Positions 34,078-43,339 of a stretch of 64,000 nt of DNA are shown one piece after another. Source of the stretch: an uncultured Alphaproteobacteria bacterium (GTDB taxonomy: Bacteria > Pseudomonadota > Alphaproteobacteria > Micavibrionales > Micavibrionaceae); assembly GCA_937934135.1 (NCBI GenBank), contig CALHAW010000002.1, positions 96,261 to 160,260 on the forward strand, in the 5' to 3' direction. The notes under the pieces were generated by a model. That model did not search any database and was not told the DNA's origin. It saw only the letters and a program-made list of their open reading frames with translations. The first letter of the stretch is position 1. Every line of letters begins with the position of its first letter. A program made the position numbers and the translations under genes.

Positions 34078-34725
34078 ATGGATAGCTCCAATTTAAAACG
34101 CCGCGGCCTTATGTTTGTTCTTTCTTCACCGTCTGGGGCAGGAAAAACCACCATTACCCGCGCATTGTTAAAACAAAATGAAAATCTAACTATCTCTGTA
34201 TCTGCCACCACCCGCCAACGCCGCGCAGGCGAAGTGCAGGGGCAGGATTATCATTTCATGGATATTCCTGAATTTAACAAAACAATCGATAATGACGATA
34301 TGTTGGAACATGCCAAAGTGTTCGGCAATTATTACGGCACGCCGCGCGGCCCTGTTGAAGAAGCCCTTAAAAATGGCCACGATGTTATTTTTGATATTGA
34401 TTGGCAAGGCACACAACAATTAGCCGAGATGGCACGCGATGATCTGGTCACATTATTTATTTTACCTCCTTCCGCGCGCGAATTAGAAAACCGCCTGCGG
34501 ACCCGTTCTCAAAGCACATTGGAAACGGATACACAAATTCGGGATCGCATGAGCAAGGCCAATGATGAAATGAGCCATTACTCTGAATATGACTATGTTT
34601 TGATTAATGAGAATATCGAAAAAACAATCGACCAAGCTCAAATGATTTTAGATGCGGAACGTCTAAAACGTAGGCGCCTTGTTGGCCTTTCTGATTTTGT
34701 ACGTGGCGTTAAAGACGGGCTTTAA
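34078..34725 (+). CDS. gmk: Guanylate kinase
   Basis: The 215-residue enzyme converts GMP to GDP. The P-loop FVLSSPSGAGKTTI lies near residue 13, the GMP-binding segment is SVSATTRQRRAGEVQGQDYHF, and DVIFDIDWQGTQQL carries the Walker B-like acid. The start has no strong Shine-Dalgarno; MFVLSS (residue 12) is a less likely alternative. Its stop codon overlaps that of rsmA on the other strand. Confidence 0.95.
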   Translation: MDSSNLKRRGLMFVLSSPSGAGKTTITRALLKQNENLTISVSATTRQRRAGEVQGQDYHFMDIPEFNKTIDNDDMLEHAKVFGNYYGTPRGPVEEALKNGHDVIFDIDWQGTQQLAEMARDDLVTLFILPPSARELENRLRTRSQSTLETDTQIRDRMSKANDEMSHYSEYDYVLINENIEKTIDQAQMILDAERLKRRRLVGLSDFVRGVKDGL

Positions 34726-35567
34726 TTTTTTACGATTCTTTCATTCCTAAAAAGACAAGCCAACTTTATAAAATCTGATCCTACGATATTTTCTGCGCGC
34801 ATTGTTTCATCCAACCCTACCTCATCAAAATATTCTTGATAATTTTTTAAAGAACTGCGGATCATTTTACGGCGTTGACCGAAGGCCGCGGCCGTTACTT
34901 TTTCTACATTGTCAAAATAAGGTTGCTCCCCTAATCTTTGAACAGGCACTAATCTCACGATAGAAGATGTAACCTTTGGCGCAGGTGTAAACGCGTTTCG
35001 CGGCACATCAAAGACTTTTTTTGTATCACAAAGCCAGTTGGCCAAAACGCTTAAGCGGCCATAAGGCTTATCATTCACACTGGCAGCAATACGTTGTGCT
35101 ACTTCTTTTTGGAACATTAAAATCATTTGATCGGCAAAGCTAATATCCGCACTTATCTCCTCCAGCCAACTGATTAAAAGCGGCGTGGCTATATTGTAAG
35201 GCAAGTTCGCAATAATAATGCGCGGCGTATCACTGATTGTTTTCAGATCAACATTCAGGGCGTCTCCTTCAATAATGTCTAATTTCCCTTGCGCGGCTTC
35301 TTGCAAGTCAGACAAGGCCTTGACTGCACGTGGATCAAATTCAATAGCCGTTAGCTTTTTGGGATTAGCCTTTAAAATGCTACGCGTTAAGCCACCAGGA
35401 CCAGGGCCAATTTCAATCACATGATGATTGGATAAATCACCCGCTTGGCGAACAATTTTATCCGTTAAATTAAGATCAAGCAGGAAATTTTGACCAAACT
35501 TTTTTTCCGCACGCAGATCATTTTGATTAATCACGTCACGAAGCGGGGGAAGAGAGGATAAATCCAT
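34722..35567 (-). CDS. rsmA: 16S rRNA adenine dimethyltransferase
   Basis: The 281-residue KsgA-type enzyme dimethylates A1518 and A1519 of 16S rRNA. The N-terminal KKFGQNFLLDLNLTDKIV, the SAM motif VIEIGPGPGGLTRSIL and the catalytic NLPYNIATPLL are all present. It lies 6 bp behind the SurA-like gene, an arrangement known from surA-pdxA-rsmA operons but without pdxA. Confidence 0.95.
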   Translation of the reverse strand: MDLSSLPPLRDVINQNDLRAEKKFGQNFLLDLNLTDKIVRQAGDLSNHHVIEIGPGPGGLTRSILKANPKKLTAIEFDPRAVKALSDLQEAAQGKLDIIEGDALNVDLKTISDTPRIIIANLPYNIATPLLISWLEEISADISFADQMILMFQKEVAQRIAASVNDKPYGRLSVLANWLCDTKKVFDVPRNAFTPAPKVTSSIVRLVPVQRLGEQPYFDNVEKVTAAAFGQRRKMIRSSLKNYQEYFDEVGLDETMRAENIVGSDFIKLACLFRNERIVKN

Positions 35568-35573
35568 TAAATT

Positions 35574-36506
35574 TTAAAGACGTCTATCAATGATCGCCGC
35601 AGCGCGTAAATCTGCAAGGTAGCGTTCTTGTAATTTCGTCAAACGTTGCAGGCCGATCGAATTAAGCATTTCATTTTCACTGGGTAGTGTCTTTCCATCA
35701 ATGCTACGTTTTTGGCGTACTGATATAATATAAAATCCATCCGCTTGTCGAATAGGGGAACTCACTTGGCCTTCGGCTAAATTACGCAATACTAAGTCCA
35801 TTTCTTTAGATAACCTGCCTTCTTTGATCCAGCCCATTGCGCCGCCTTGAGGTGCAGTCGGGGCTTTGGAAACACGCCCTGCCACTTCGGTAAATTGCGC
35901 GCCATTAAATTTGATATCCTGGACAATGGCTTGCGCTTCTTTTCTCACGTTCAATTCATCACTTTCAGAAAGAACGGGCAGGAAGATTTCAAAGGCTTCA
36001 TATTCAATTTGACCTATATCACCCTCCATTTGCTCAAATTTTGCATCAATATCTGTTTCTGTCACATCAATTTGCGGCCGAATAACACGCTGCACCACTT
36101 TAACCCACGCTAATTGGGATTTTACCTGATGAAGCAATGTTGATTTCGGAATGCCTTGCTGGATTAAAACACCAGAAAATTGTTCTGGTGTTAATTTATT
36201 TTGCGCGGCTAAATTGGCGAACCCTTGATTGACTTCTTCTGAAGTAACTTCAATATTTTGTTTACGAGCTTCTTGAATTTTAATCTGCTCAATAATCAGT
36301 TCTTCCAAAGCACGTCCTGCAAATTTTTGAAGATTTTCTTGTGTCGGACGAAGACCCGAAGACGCCATCATCAAACGGGAACGATCATTTAAATCTGCCT
36401 GTGAGATTGCATCTTCATTAACAGTCGCCGAGATCCCAAAGCTTTGCCCCTGCGCCGCCAGAGGAAGAATTAAAAATACACTTAGAAAAATTGAAATAAA
36501 TTTCAT
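35574..36506 (-). CDS. surA: SurA-like periplasmic chaperone/peptidyl-prolyl isomerase
   Basis: The 310-residue protein has a signal peptide (MKFISIFLSVFLILPLAAQG), a SurA N-terminal helical domain (ISQADLNDRSRLM onward) and a single parvulin domain (about 175-280, with APQGGAMGWIKEGRL). E. coli SurA has two parvulin domains and 428 residues, so this is the shorter alphaproteobacterial form. It should help outer-membrane proteins fold. Its ATG overlaps the stop of the upstream gene (TAATG), and rsmA follows. Confidence 0.88.
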   Translation of the reverse strand: MKFISIFLSVFLILPLAAQGQSFGISATVNEDAISQADLNDRSRLMMASSGLRPTQENLQKFAGRALEELIIEQIKIQEARKQNIEVTSEEVNQGFANLAAQNKLTPEQFSGVLIQQGIPKSTLLHQVKSQLAWVKVVQRVIRPQIDVTETDIDAKFEQMEGDIGQIEYEAFEIFLPVLSESDELNVRKEAQAIVQDIKFNGAQFTEVAGRVSKAPTAPQGGAMGWIKEGRLSKEMDLVLRNLAEGQVSSPIRQADGFYIISVRQKRSIDGKTLPSENEMLNSIGLQRLTKLQERYLADLRAAAIIDRRL

Positions 36507-37474
36507 TAGGCTGCCTTCTTATCTGTCGCTTTTTTATGCGCAAAGCGTCCGCCGCGTTTATAACATTTTAAATATTGCGGTAAAATACTATCCATTGCCG
36601 TAGGTATAACGCCTAGATCCGTCAATTTTAAGGCATCTTCGTTCACAATATTGTCAAATTTAAGCGAACATACCTGATCTAAGGTCAGTAGCGGTTTTGG
36701 AAGGAATCCCATAACACATCCCTGCATCTTTGCCACACCCCACGGTACAGTAATCAACGCGCGCTTACGGTTTATTTGATGCAATAATATTTCATAAATT
36801 TCTTTAAAGCTCACAACTTGCGGGCCGCCTAGTTCATATATCTTACCTGCATATTGATTTGCATGGTCTATCGCAATATTGGTTACCGCATCCGCAATAT
36901 CCCCCACAAATACAGGTTGAAATTTCGTTTTGCCGCCACCAATAAGGGGCAGTGCAGGTAAAACAGACGCTAATTTTGCGAACATATTGAAAAATCCATC
37001 TTCAGGGCCAAACACCACACTGGGGCGTAAAATAGTTACATTAGGAAAAACAGCCTTAATTTGGCTTTCACCTTCCAATTTACTTTTTGCATATTTGGAT
37101 TGCGCCTTACCAATACCAAGGGCAGAAATATGAATGAATTTTTCAATTTGTTGATTGGTACAAGCCATTGCAATTTTTGCTGGTGTTTCAATATGTGCTT
37201 TTTTAAATTTGCTTTTTCCTTTTTGGAATAAAATCCCGATCAGGTTAATAACCGTATCGCACCCTTCAACCGCCGCCGCAACGGAAGCATCATTATTATA
37301 ATCACACATAACAGGAACAATTTGCCCCACATCACCATAAAGCTTTAAATCATAGGCGCTTTCGGGGATACGCGTCGCAATCTTAATCCGTGCGCCGGTA
37401 TTGGCTAATTCCCGTGTAATGGATTGCCCCAAAAAGCCTGTCCCACCAAAAATGCAAATTGTCTGTTTTTTCAT
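36506..37474 (-). CDS. NDUFA9-like NAD-dependent epimerase/dehydratase family protein
   Basis: The 322-residue atypical short-chain dehydrogenase has the nucleotide-binding motif CIFGGTGFLGQS at residues 7-18, HISALGIGKAQSKYAKSKLEGE (with the YxxxK remnant) and ILRPSVVFGPEDGFFN. This pattern matches the complex I NDUFA9 subfamily, in which bacterial members accompany or assist complex I. No nuo gene is present in the window, so a role in quinone or lipid metabolism is equally possible. It overlaps surA by one base. Confidence 0.83.
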   Translation of the reverse strand: MKKQTICIFGGTGFLGQSITRELANTGARIKIATRIPESAYDLKLYGDVGQIVPVMCDYNNDASVAAAVEGCDTVINLIGILFQKGKSKFKKAHIETPAKIAMACTNQQIEKFIHISALGIGKAQSKYAKSKLEGESQIKAVFPNVTILRPSVVFGPEDGFFNMFAKLASVLPALPLIGGGKTKFQPVFVGDIADAVTNIAIDHANQYAGKIYELGGPQVVSFKEIYEILLHQINRKRALITVPWGVAKMQGCVMGFLPKPLLTLDQVCSLKFDNIVNEDALKLTDLGVIPTAMDSILPQYLKCYKRGGRFAHKKATDKKAA

Positions 37475-37483
37475 GCCCGTATT

Positions 37484-39724
37484 TTATGCTTTTACCACGA
37501 ATGAGTCCATGACCCGTTTTTGTCCTGCATTATCAAACTCAATATCCAGCTTTTGCCCTTCTGCATGCGTAACCGTGCCGCCACCAAATTTTTCATGAAA
37601 AACACGCTCTCCACTTACAAAGCCAGCCATAGAAGTGCCGCGTTTTGGTGTGGATTGGCGCGTTTTACCGCCAAAACCGCTAGAATCCCAATGATTTGAC
37701 CGCCCGCTATTGCTTCCATGATTATTTTGATCTGGACTATATATTCCCATTTCGGTCTGTACATTAATATGATCTTCAGGTAATTCATCAACAAAACGGG
37801 ACGGCAGACCATTGACCCAACTACCATACATACGGCGATTTGCGACATAGGAAATATACGCTTTTTGGCGGGCGCGGGTAATTCCTACATAAGCAAGCCG
37901 CCGTTCTTCTTCCAATCCTTTCACTCCATTTTCATCCATGGAGCGCTGAGAGGGAAATAAGCCATCTTCCCACCCCGGTAAAAAAGCAACATCAAATTCC
38001 AACCCTTTCGCACCATGTAATGTCATCAAAGTAATAAAATCTCCGTCTTTATTGCTCTGATTTTCAAGCACTAATGCAATATGTTCCAAAAATTGCTGGA
38101 GCGATTCAAATTCATCCATTGCGGATACAAATTCTTTTAAATTCTCAAGCCGGCCTGGCGCTTCAGGAGATTTATCCATCTTCCACATATCGTTATAACC
38201 AGATTCATCCAAAATCTGCGCGGCCAATTCCCCATGATGTAAATCCGATTCCGCCAAAGATTTCCAGCGTTCAAAATCATCAACCAATTTCATCAAGGTA
38301 GATTTTACTTTTGGACGCAATTCATCCGTTTGCGTTAAATCAAGAATTGATTGATATAAACTAATCCCTTTGCTACGCGCGTGGGTATAAAGAATTTGAA
38401 TTGTCGCGTTACCTAATCCGCGTTTTGGGGTGTTAATAATGCGCTCTAATGCTAAATCATCATTGCTCTGCGCGACAACCCGTAAATAGGCCAGCGCATC
38501 ACGTACTTCCATCCGTTCATAAAAACGTGGGCCGCCAATCACGCGGTAAGGTAATCCCAACTGAATAAAGCGTTCTTCAAATTCACGCATTTGAAAACCG
38601 GTTCGTACCAAAACTGCCATTTGATTAAGTTTAAAGCCCTTATTTTGTAACGCTTCAACCTCTTCACCAACCCATCGTGCCTCCGCACCACCATCCCATA
38701 GGCCACGCAAATTTACTTTTTCACCCTCACCAATATTGGTATAAAGCTCCTTACCGAGACGGTTATTATTTTTTGAAATAACACCATTGGCGGCGGATAA
38801 AATATGCATAGTAGAGCGATAGTTTTCTTCCAGCTTAATAATTTTTGCGTCATCAAAATCTTTTTCAAAGCGTAAAATATTATCCACTTCTGCGCCGCGC
38901 CATCCATAAATAGATTGATCATCATCCCCGACACAGCAAATATTATTGGAGCCTTTGGCGAGCAATCGAAGCCATAAATATTGCGCCACATTCGTGTCTT
39001 GGTATTCATCTACCAAAATATATTTAAAACGGCGATGATAATCGACCAGAATGTCTGCGTGCTTTGGGTCTTTTAAAATAGTGATAATATGAAGAAGCAA
39101 ATCCCCAAAATCACAAGTATTCAGCGCCTTCATACGGTTTTGATAATCCCGGTAAAGGGGAAGCATCTTACCATTTGCTAAATCACCTACTTCATCCGCA
39201 CCTAAATCTTCAGGGCGCTTTGCCTTATCTTTCCAAGAACTAATTTCACCCGCCAACATTTTAGGAGGATATTTTTTAGGGTCAATATTATGCGTTTCCA
39301 TGAGCTGCTTCACGAGGCGCACTTGGTCATCACTATCAAGGATCGTAAAATTTGAACTTAACCCCACCAGCTCTGCATGATGACGGAGCATCCGCGCCGC
39401 CAGCGCATGAAATGTCCCAAGCCACCACCCTTCAACAGGTGCGCCACCCAATGTTTCACTAACGCGTACTTTCATTTCCTGCGCAGCCTTATTGGTAAAG
39501 GTCACTGCCAATATTTGCCCTGGAAAAGCTTTTCCTTGGTGGATAAGCGCCGCAAGGCGTGTGGTTAATACACGGGTTTTACCTGTGCCTGCCCCTGCCA
39601 AAACCAATAACGGGCCTTCAGTGGTCTGTACTGCCTCTAATTGCGCAGGATTAAGGCCATCAAAAATTGAAGCTTGCTGCGCGCGCTCTTCTTCGCGCGG
39701 GTCATAATCAACTATAAAATCCAT
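37484..39724 (-). CDS. uvrD: UvrD/PcrA-family DNA helicase
   Basis: The 746-residue superfamily 1A helicase has all motifs in order: Q-motif GLNPAQLEAV, Walker A VLAGAGTGKT (about 43-52), VDEYQDTN (motif II), GDDDQSIYGWRGA (III), TLMTLHGAKGLEF (V) and YVGITRARQKAYI (VI). The C-terminal tail includes a Ser/Asn/Gly-rich linker and a Tudor-like end (GERVFHEKFGGGTVTHAEG), as in UvrD/PcrA. It acts in nucleotide excision and mismatch repair and removes RNA polymerase or RecA from DNA. It lies 9 bp upstream of the NDUFA9-like gene. Confidence 0.93.
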   Translation of the reverse strand: MDFIVDYDPREEERAQQASIFDGLNPAQLEAVQTTEGPLLVLAGAGTGKTRVLTTRLAALIHQGKAFPGQILAVTFTNKAAQEMKVRVSETLGGAPVEGWWLGTFHALAARMLRHHAELVGLSSNFTILDSDDQVRLVKQLMETHNIDPKKYPPKMLAGEISSWKDKAKRPEDLGADEVGDLANGKMLPLYRDYQNRMKALNTCDFGDLLLHIITILKDPKHADILVDYHRRFKYILVDEYQDTNVAQYLWLRLLAKGSNNICCVGDDDQSIYGWRGAEVDNILRFEKDFDDAKIIKLEENYRSTMHILSAANGVISKNNNRLGKELYTNIGEGEKVNLRGLWDGGAEARWVGEEVEALQNKGFKLNQMAVLVRTGFQMREFEERFIQLGLPYRVIGGPRFYERMEVRDALAYLRVVAQSNDDLALERIINTPKRGLGNATIQILYTHARSKGISLYQSILDLTQTDELRPKVKSTLMKLVDDFERWKSLAESDLHHGELAAQILDESGYNDMWKMDKSPEAPGRLENLKEFVSAMDEFESLQQFLEHIALVLENQSNKDGDFITLMTLHGAKGLEFDVAFLPGWEDGLFPSQRSMDENGVKGLEEERRLAYVGITRARQKAYISYVANRRMYGSWVNGLPSRFVDELPEDHINVQTEMGIYSPDQNNHGSNSGRSNHWDSSGFGGKTRQSTPKRGTSMAGFVSGERVFHEKFGGGTVTHAEGQKLDIEFDNAGQKRVMDSFVVKA

Positions 39725-39806
39725 GGAAAAAGATTATCAGGCTTAAACACTGAAAGAAACAGGCTATACGCGGTTATTACAAAATTATGAAGGAGAGAAA
39801 ATTAGA

Positions 39807-40874
39807 TTAAGAACCCATATCTTCTTCATGCGGTGTTTTTGCAATAGAAACGCAGTTACGCCCCTTTTCTTTCGATTGATAAAGCGCTTTATCTGCACGA
39901 TGAACACAATCATCGGCGCTTTCTTTAGTATAGAATTGCGCCACACCGATTGAAACCGTGATTTGACCCAAATTTTCACCGTTTGAACGGTTAATTACTT
40001 CTTTTTTCTCAACCGCTTTACGTAGATTTTCTGCAACAAATCGCGCCGCTTCAATATTTGTACCTGGCAGAATAATTACAAACTCTTCACCACCATAACG
40101 CGCAGCCATGTCTTGGCCCTTTACCTCATTTACCAATGTCATTGCCACCAGGCGCAATACTTGATCACCTGTTTGGTGACCATAAGTATCATTAAACGCC
40201 TTAAAGTGATCAATATCGATCATGATGAGAGAGAAAGTCAGCCCGTCTTTTTGTGCTTCACGGGATAATCTATTAATTTGTTCATCAAATGCCTTACGGT
40301 TCGCCAGACCCGTTAGACCATCGGTGATTGCCTCCCTACGGATGCGCTCCATATCCCGTTTTAATTCATTCATAACTGAATAAGATTGATCAAGGCGCGT
40401 CTCTAACTCTTCATTATACGCCACCATACGGTTTGTTTCTTGGGTAATAATGTTAAGCAATGCCTGTACATCATCTGGGTTTTGCGCGGTATTAATACGG
40501 TCTGTTGTTTCTTTCAAAACGCCGGTAAATTGCCCCGTTGTGCTTTTTACATTTTGGAGCAAGCCAGAAACATCCTGCAAAGTGGTGTTAATTTGGTCTC
40601 CCGCCTTTTGAAAAGTTTCACGGTCATGTCCATAATTTAAATATTTCTCATATAGATCCTGACAATCTTGCTCCGTCAATTTATCCTGCGACAATAAAAG
40701 ATCATTAATATCATCGCGTAGTTTTGGATTTACATTGGCGTAATACACATACCAAACTTCAAAATTTTGGGGAACAGGTGGAATTTCATCACGGCGCAGG
40801 CGATCCAACGCCTTAGAAGCAAAATTATCCGCCACATCTAATTCATGTTTATAAAAATCAACGGCATTTACCAT
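39807..40874 (-). CDS. Diguanylate cyclase, soluble, with helical N-terminal domain
   Basis: The 355-residue protein has no membrane segment. Residues 1-185 are helical and partly coiled coil (EELETRLDQSYSVMNELKRDMERI just before the catalytic domain). The GGDEF domain carries an intact active site ARYGGEEFVIILPG (about 261-265) and the usual DITDGLTGLANRKAF-type entry, so cyclic di-GMP synthesis from two GTP is expected. At the position of the inhibitory RxxD site it has KGQD, so product inhibition may be weak or absent. No EAL or sensor domain is recognisable. Confidence 0.9.
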   Translation of the reverse strand: MVNAVDFYKHELDVADNFASKALDRLRRDEIPPVPQNFEVWYVYYANVNPKLRDDINDLLLSQDKLTEQDCQDLYEKYLNYGHDRETFQKAGDQINTTLQDVSGLLQNVKSTTGQFTGVLKETTDRINTAQNPDDVQALLNIITQETNRMVAYNEELETRLDQSYSVMNELKRDMERIRREAITDGLTGLANRKAFDEQINRLSREAQKDGLTFSLIMIDIDHFKAFNDTYGHQTGDQVLRLVAMTLVNEVKGQDMAARYGGEEFVIILPGTNIEAARFVAENLRKAVEKKEVINRSNGENLGQITVSIGVAQFYTKESADDCVHRADKALYQSKEKGRNCVSIAKTPHEEDMGS

Positions 40875-40902
40875 GATAATAATTCCTTATTCATTCTACT
40901 TT

Positions 40903-41502
40903 TTATATCCATTTTGTTGTCGGATCAAATTTTTCACGCGGCGCCTTTTTCAAAAGATCTGGCACTTCTTCGATTGTTTCAACAACATTAAACAACGCCA
41001 AATCTGTATCCCGCATAAAACCTTCGGCGGCAATATGGTGAATGGCCTCTATTAATTCTGTCCAATATCCATTTAAATTCACAATCACAATCGGCTTATC
41101 ATGTAGCCCTAATTGCTTCCACGTCAAAAGCTCAAATAACTCATCAAGCGTTCCCAAACCCCCTGCAAGAATAACAAAGGCCTGTGACCTATCAACCATC
41201 ATCTGTTTACGCACATGCATAGTGTCAACAACGATAAGCTCTGAAAGGTCAGTATGCTGCACTTCACGGGCTTGGATATGTTCAGGGATAATACCGATAA
41301 CATTACCGCCTTTTTCAAGCGCGCCATCCGCCACAAGCCCCATAAGACCCACGCGGCCACCGCCATAAACAACACCCCATCCTTGCTCGGCAATTAAATT
41401 TCCTATTTTTGTTGCTGCCGTTTTAAAGCGTTCATCTACATTCCCAGAAGAGCCACAATACACGCATACATTTTTAATCTCGGCATTTTTAATTTCAGTC
41501 AT
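40903..41502 (-). CDS. LOG-family nucleotide phosphoribohydrolase-like protein
   Basis: The 199-residue protein belongs to the TIGR00730/LOG (lonely guy) group: VCVYCGSSGNVDERF at the start, VVYGGGRVGLMGLVADGAL as the Rossmann-like segment, and AGGLGTLDELFELLTW in place of the usual PGGxGTxxE. The group cleaves nucleoside 5'-monophosphates to base and ribose phosphate, with cytokinin precursors or AMP/GMP as known substrates. The catalytic Glu (LDELFE) is kept; the leading Pro is changed to Ala. The physiological substrate is unknown. Confidence 0.88.
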   Translation of the reverse strand: MTEIKNAEIKNVCVYCGSSGNVDERFKTAATKIGNLIAEQGWGVVYGGGRVGLMGLVADGALEKGGNVIGIIPEHIQAREVQHTDLSELIVVDTMHVRKQMMVDRSQAFVILAGGLGTLDELFELLTWKQLGLHDKPIVIVNLNGYWTELIEAIHHIAAEGFMRDTDLALFNVVETIEEVPDLLKKAPREKFDPTTKWI

Positions 41503-41527
41503 TTATTCTTAAATCTTTCTTTTATAT

Positions 41528-42367
41528 TTATTTCTTGTTTGGCGTGTCGGTATCTTCTTCAGTTTCTGGCTCAATTAAGATAAAGGCTTTGCCATCCCAC
41601 TGAATAAGCTTTAGCGCACACGCACCATGTTTAACAGATAAACTGGAAAGACATGTTCCGTCATCGCTTTTTTTATGGGCTGCGTTTAATGTGATTGACG
41701 CACTACAAAGGCTCTCGGGCGCTTCCTCTTTATTTATATCAAAGCGAAAAATCTTTGCTTTTGGGCGACCGATCGCAGAATTTTCTGCAACGGCAACAAC
41801 AATATCTTGTGTTAATAAACCGTCTTGTTCTTTCGCAATAATGCCCGTCATAATTTGTTCTGATTCATCATCACAATTTAAATCCCGCGCAAACCGCTTA
41901 CCGTAATTCCAATAAACTGCCGGATTATCTTTTGCCAACACATTCATCCAGCGCGGGAATGATCCATACTCACGTACTATTCCCATGGCTTCTTCATCCA
42001 TAACCACCACACCCAAAATATCGGCGCGGTCATCTGTTAAACGTGCAAGACAGGAAAGCTCATTAATGCGTTTAAGTGATTTTGTATCTGTTTGTTCAAT
42101 TTCCCATGCGCATTCTGCGTCACGATATTGAAGCCATGTTTGTTGCAATTCTTTTAATTGCTGCTTCTTATCACTCTCTTCGAAATGACGGTCTAACGCT
42201 TCGTACACTTTATTAAGGCGTTTTTGCGCAGCATCAACATGCTTCTTCAGGCAATTTTGCGTTGCCGCGGTGCTGTCCGCCATGTTGCAATAAATATTAT
42301 GCCCTTGCGCCATCGTTACCGATGAGGCAATTAAAAATGACAATAAAAGAAAAGATAAAATGCGCAT
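41528..42367 (-). CDS. Secreted LprI-like protein (DUF1311-type domain)
   Basis: The 279-residue protein has a signal peptide (MRILSFLLLSFLIASSVTMAQG). Residues 25-130 match the LprI/DUF1311 pattern with four cysteines (IYCNMADS, TQNCLKKH, AECAWEIE, ELSCLARL) and LKELQQTWLQYRDAEC. Some members inhibit lysozyme. The remaining 150 residues are not recognised; they contain three more cysteines (DLNCDDE, ESLCSAS, TCLSSLSVKHGAC). Location is periplasmic. Confidence 0.8.
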   Translation of the reverse strand: MRILSFLLLSFLIASSVTMAQGHNIYCNMADSTAATQNCLKKHVDAAQKRLNKVYEALDRHFEESDKKQQLKELQQTWLQYRDAECAWEIEQTDTKSLKRINELSCLARLTDDRADILGVVVMDEEAMGIVREYGSFPRWMNVLAKDNPAVYWNYGKRFARDLNCDDESEQIMTGIIAKEQDGLLTQDIVVAVAENSAIGRPKAKIFRFDINKEEAPESLCSASITLNAAHKKSDDGTCLSSLSVKHGACALKLIQWDGKAFILIEPETEEDTDTPNKK

Positions 42368-42479
42368 AACTAGCTTTATTTATAACGCTTTATTAGCAAA
42401 GAAGAAAGGAAAGAAAGTAAGGGCGCTATGCTTTGTACAATGGTGTTATTGGAAGCCAGCAGATCGTTTAACGCCCTGC

Positions 42480-43211
42480 TTATGCTGTATCGCTGCTGCC
42501 CCAAATATTATTATCGGCTTTGGCACGTTCTAGATCAGAATCCGTCATTTTAAATTTAGGGCCATTTTTTAAAGAAGCCACAAGGGCAGGGGCGCCGCCA
42601 CCCATCTGGTTTGCTTGATAAATTTGATTATGTTTCTGAGCTTCTGCCTGTAATGCGTTACCATAGGTATGCGCCATTTTCTTCGCATAAATCATCGCTT
42701 TTTCTTGTTTTAAATTTGGTACATTGGCCTTCGCACTTTTCACACCTTTCGAAGAAGAAGTGATGGAATCACGCGCCACCGCCACACCAAAGGCTAATTT
42801 CCCTGATTTAGTATCCGCACCCGTTTGAATACTGGCTGCTTTAGTGCCTTTTTGATATCCGCTTTTCTTACCATCAAAGCCACTTTTGACAGATTTAAAA
42901 ATCCCACCACGGTCTCCCATAATCCCAAGCGCCATACCCGCCAATTCAACAGAAGGCATACCTAATTTTGCTTCAATCATGCCGCCATAAACCTTGGCAT
43001 GGTTACCACCATCACTGCCACTTTGTAAGGAAATACCTGCATTTTGAACTCTAGGGATAACACCGCTGTTCGATTGGGGGTTATTTTCAAACCCAGCAAT
43101 TTTATTTTCAATCGCTTTGGCTTCCGTCACTTGTCGGCCAGCAAGCTCTCTTGTTTGAATAATTTCAGCTAAATTATTATCGTCTGCGTTGATACCGTGA
43201 TTAAGCGCCAC
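42480..43211 (-). CDS. Hypothetical basic protein, possibly an orphan
   Basis: I do not recognise this 243-residue protein. There is no signal peptide or membrane helix. It is rich in Gly, Lys, Ala and Ser, with many glutamines and asparagines, a segment SVELAGMALGIMGDRGGIF near the middle and lysine-spaced stretches (GFDGKKSGYQKGTKAAS) that look disordered. It lies alone between comM and the LprI-like gene with spacers over 100 bp on both sides and so probably has its own promoter. The composition would suit a DNA-, RNA- or secretion-related role, but nothing fixes it. Confidence 0.65.
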   Translation of the reverse strand: MALNHGINADDNNLAEIIQTRELAGRQVTEAKAIENKIAGFENNPQSNSGVIPRVQNAGISLQSGSDGGNHAKVYGGMIEAKLGMPSVELAGMALGIMGDRGGIFKSVKSGFDGKKSGYQKGTKAASIQTGADTKSGKLAFGVAVARDSITSSSKGVKSAKANVPNLKQEKAMIYAKKMAHTYGNALQAEAQKHNQIYQANQMGGGAPALVASLKNGPKFKMTDSDLERAKADNNIWGSSDTA

Positions 43212-43339
43212 TATCTTTAAACCCTTTTTAATTTAGTCTCTTATTCTAGGGCAAAACCATTAAAATAAGGCTAACTTCATTTAATCTTACGGGAAGCCCC
43301 GCTATAAACGCAAAAAATATAGTTAAACCATTGATATTA

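Noticed and set aside
42420-42478. Inverted repeat AGGGCG/CGCCCT after the 42480 gene
   Set aside because: The arms are only 6 bp, the loop is over 40 nt and there is no T-tract, so neither a terminator nor a structured RNA is supported.
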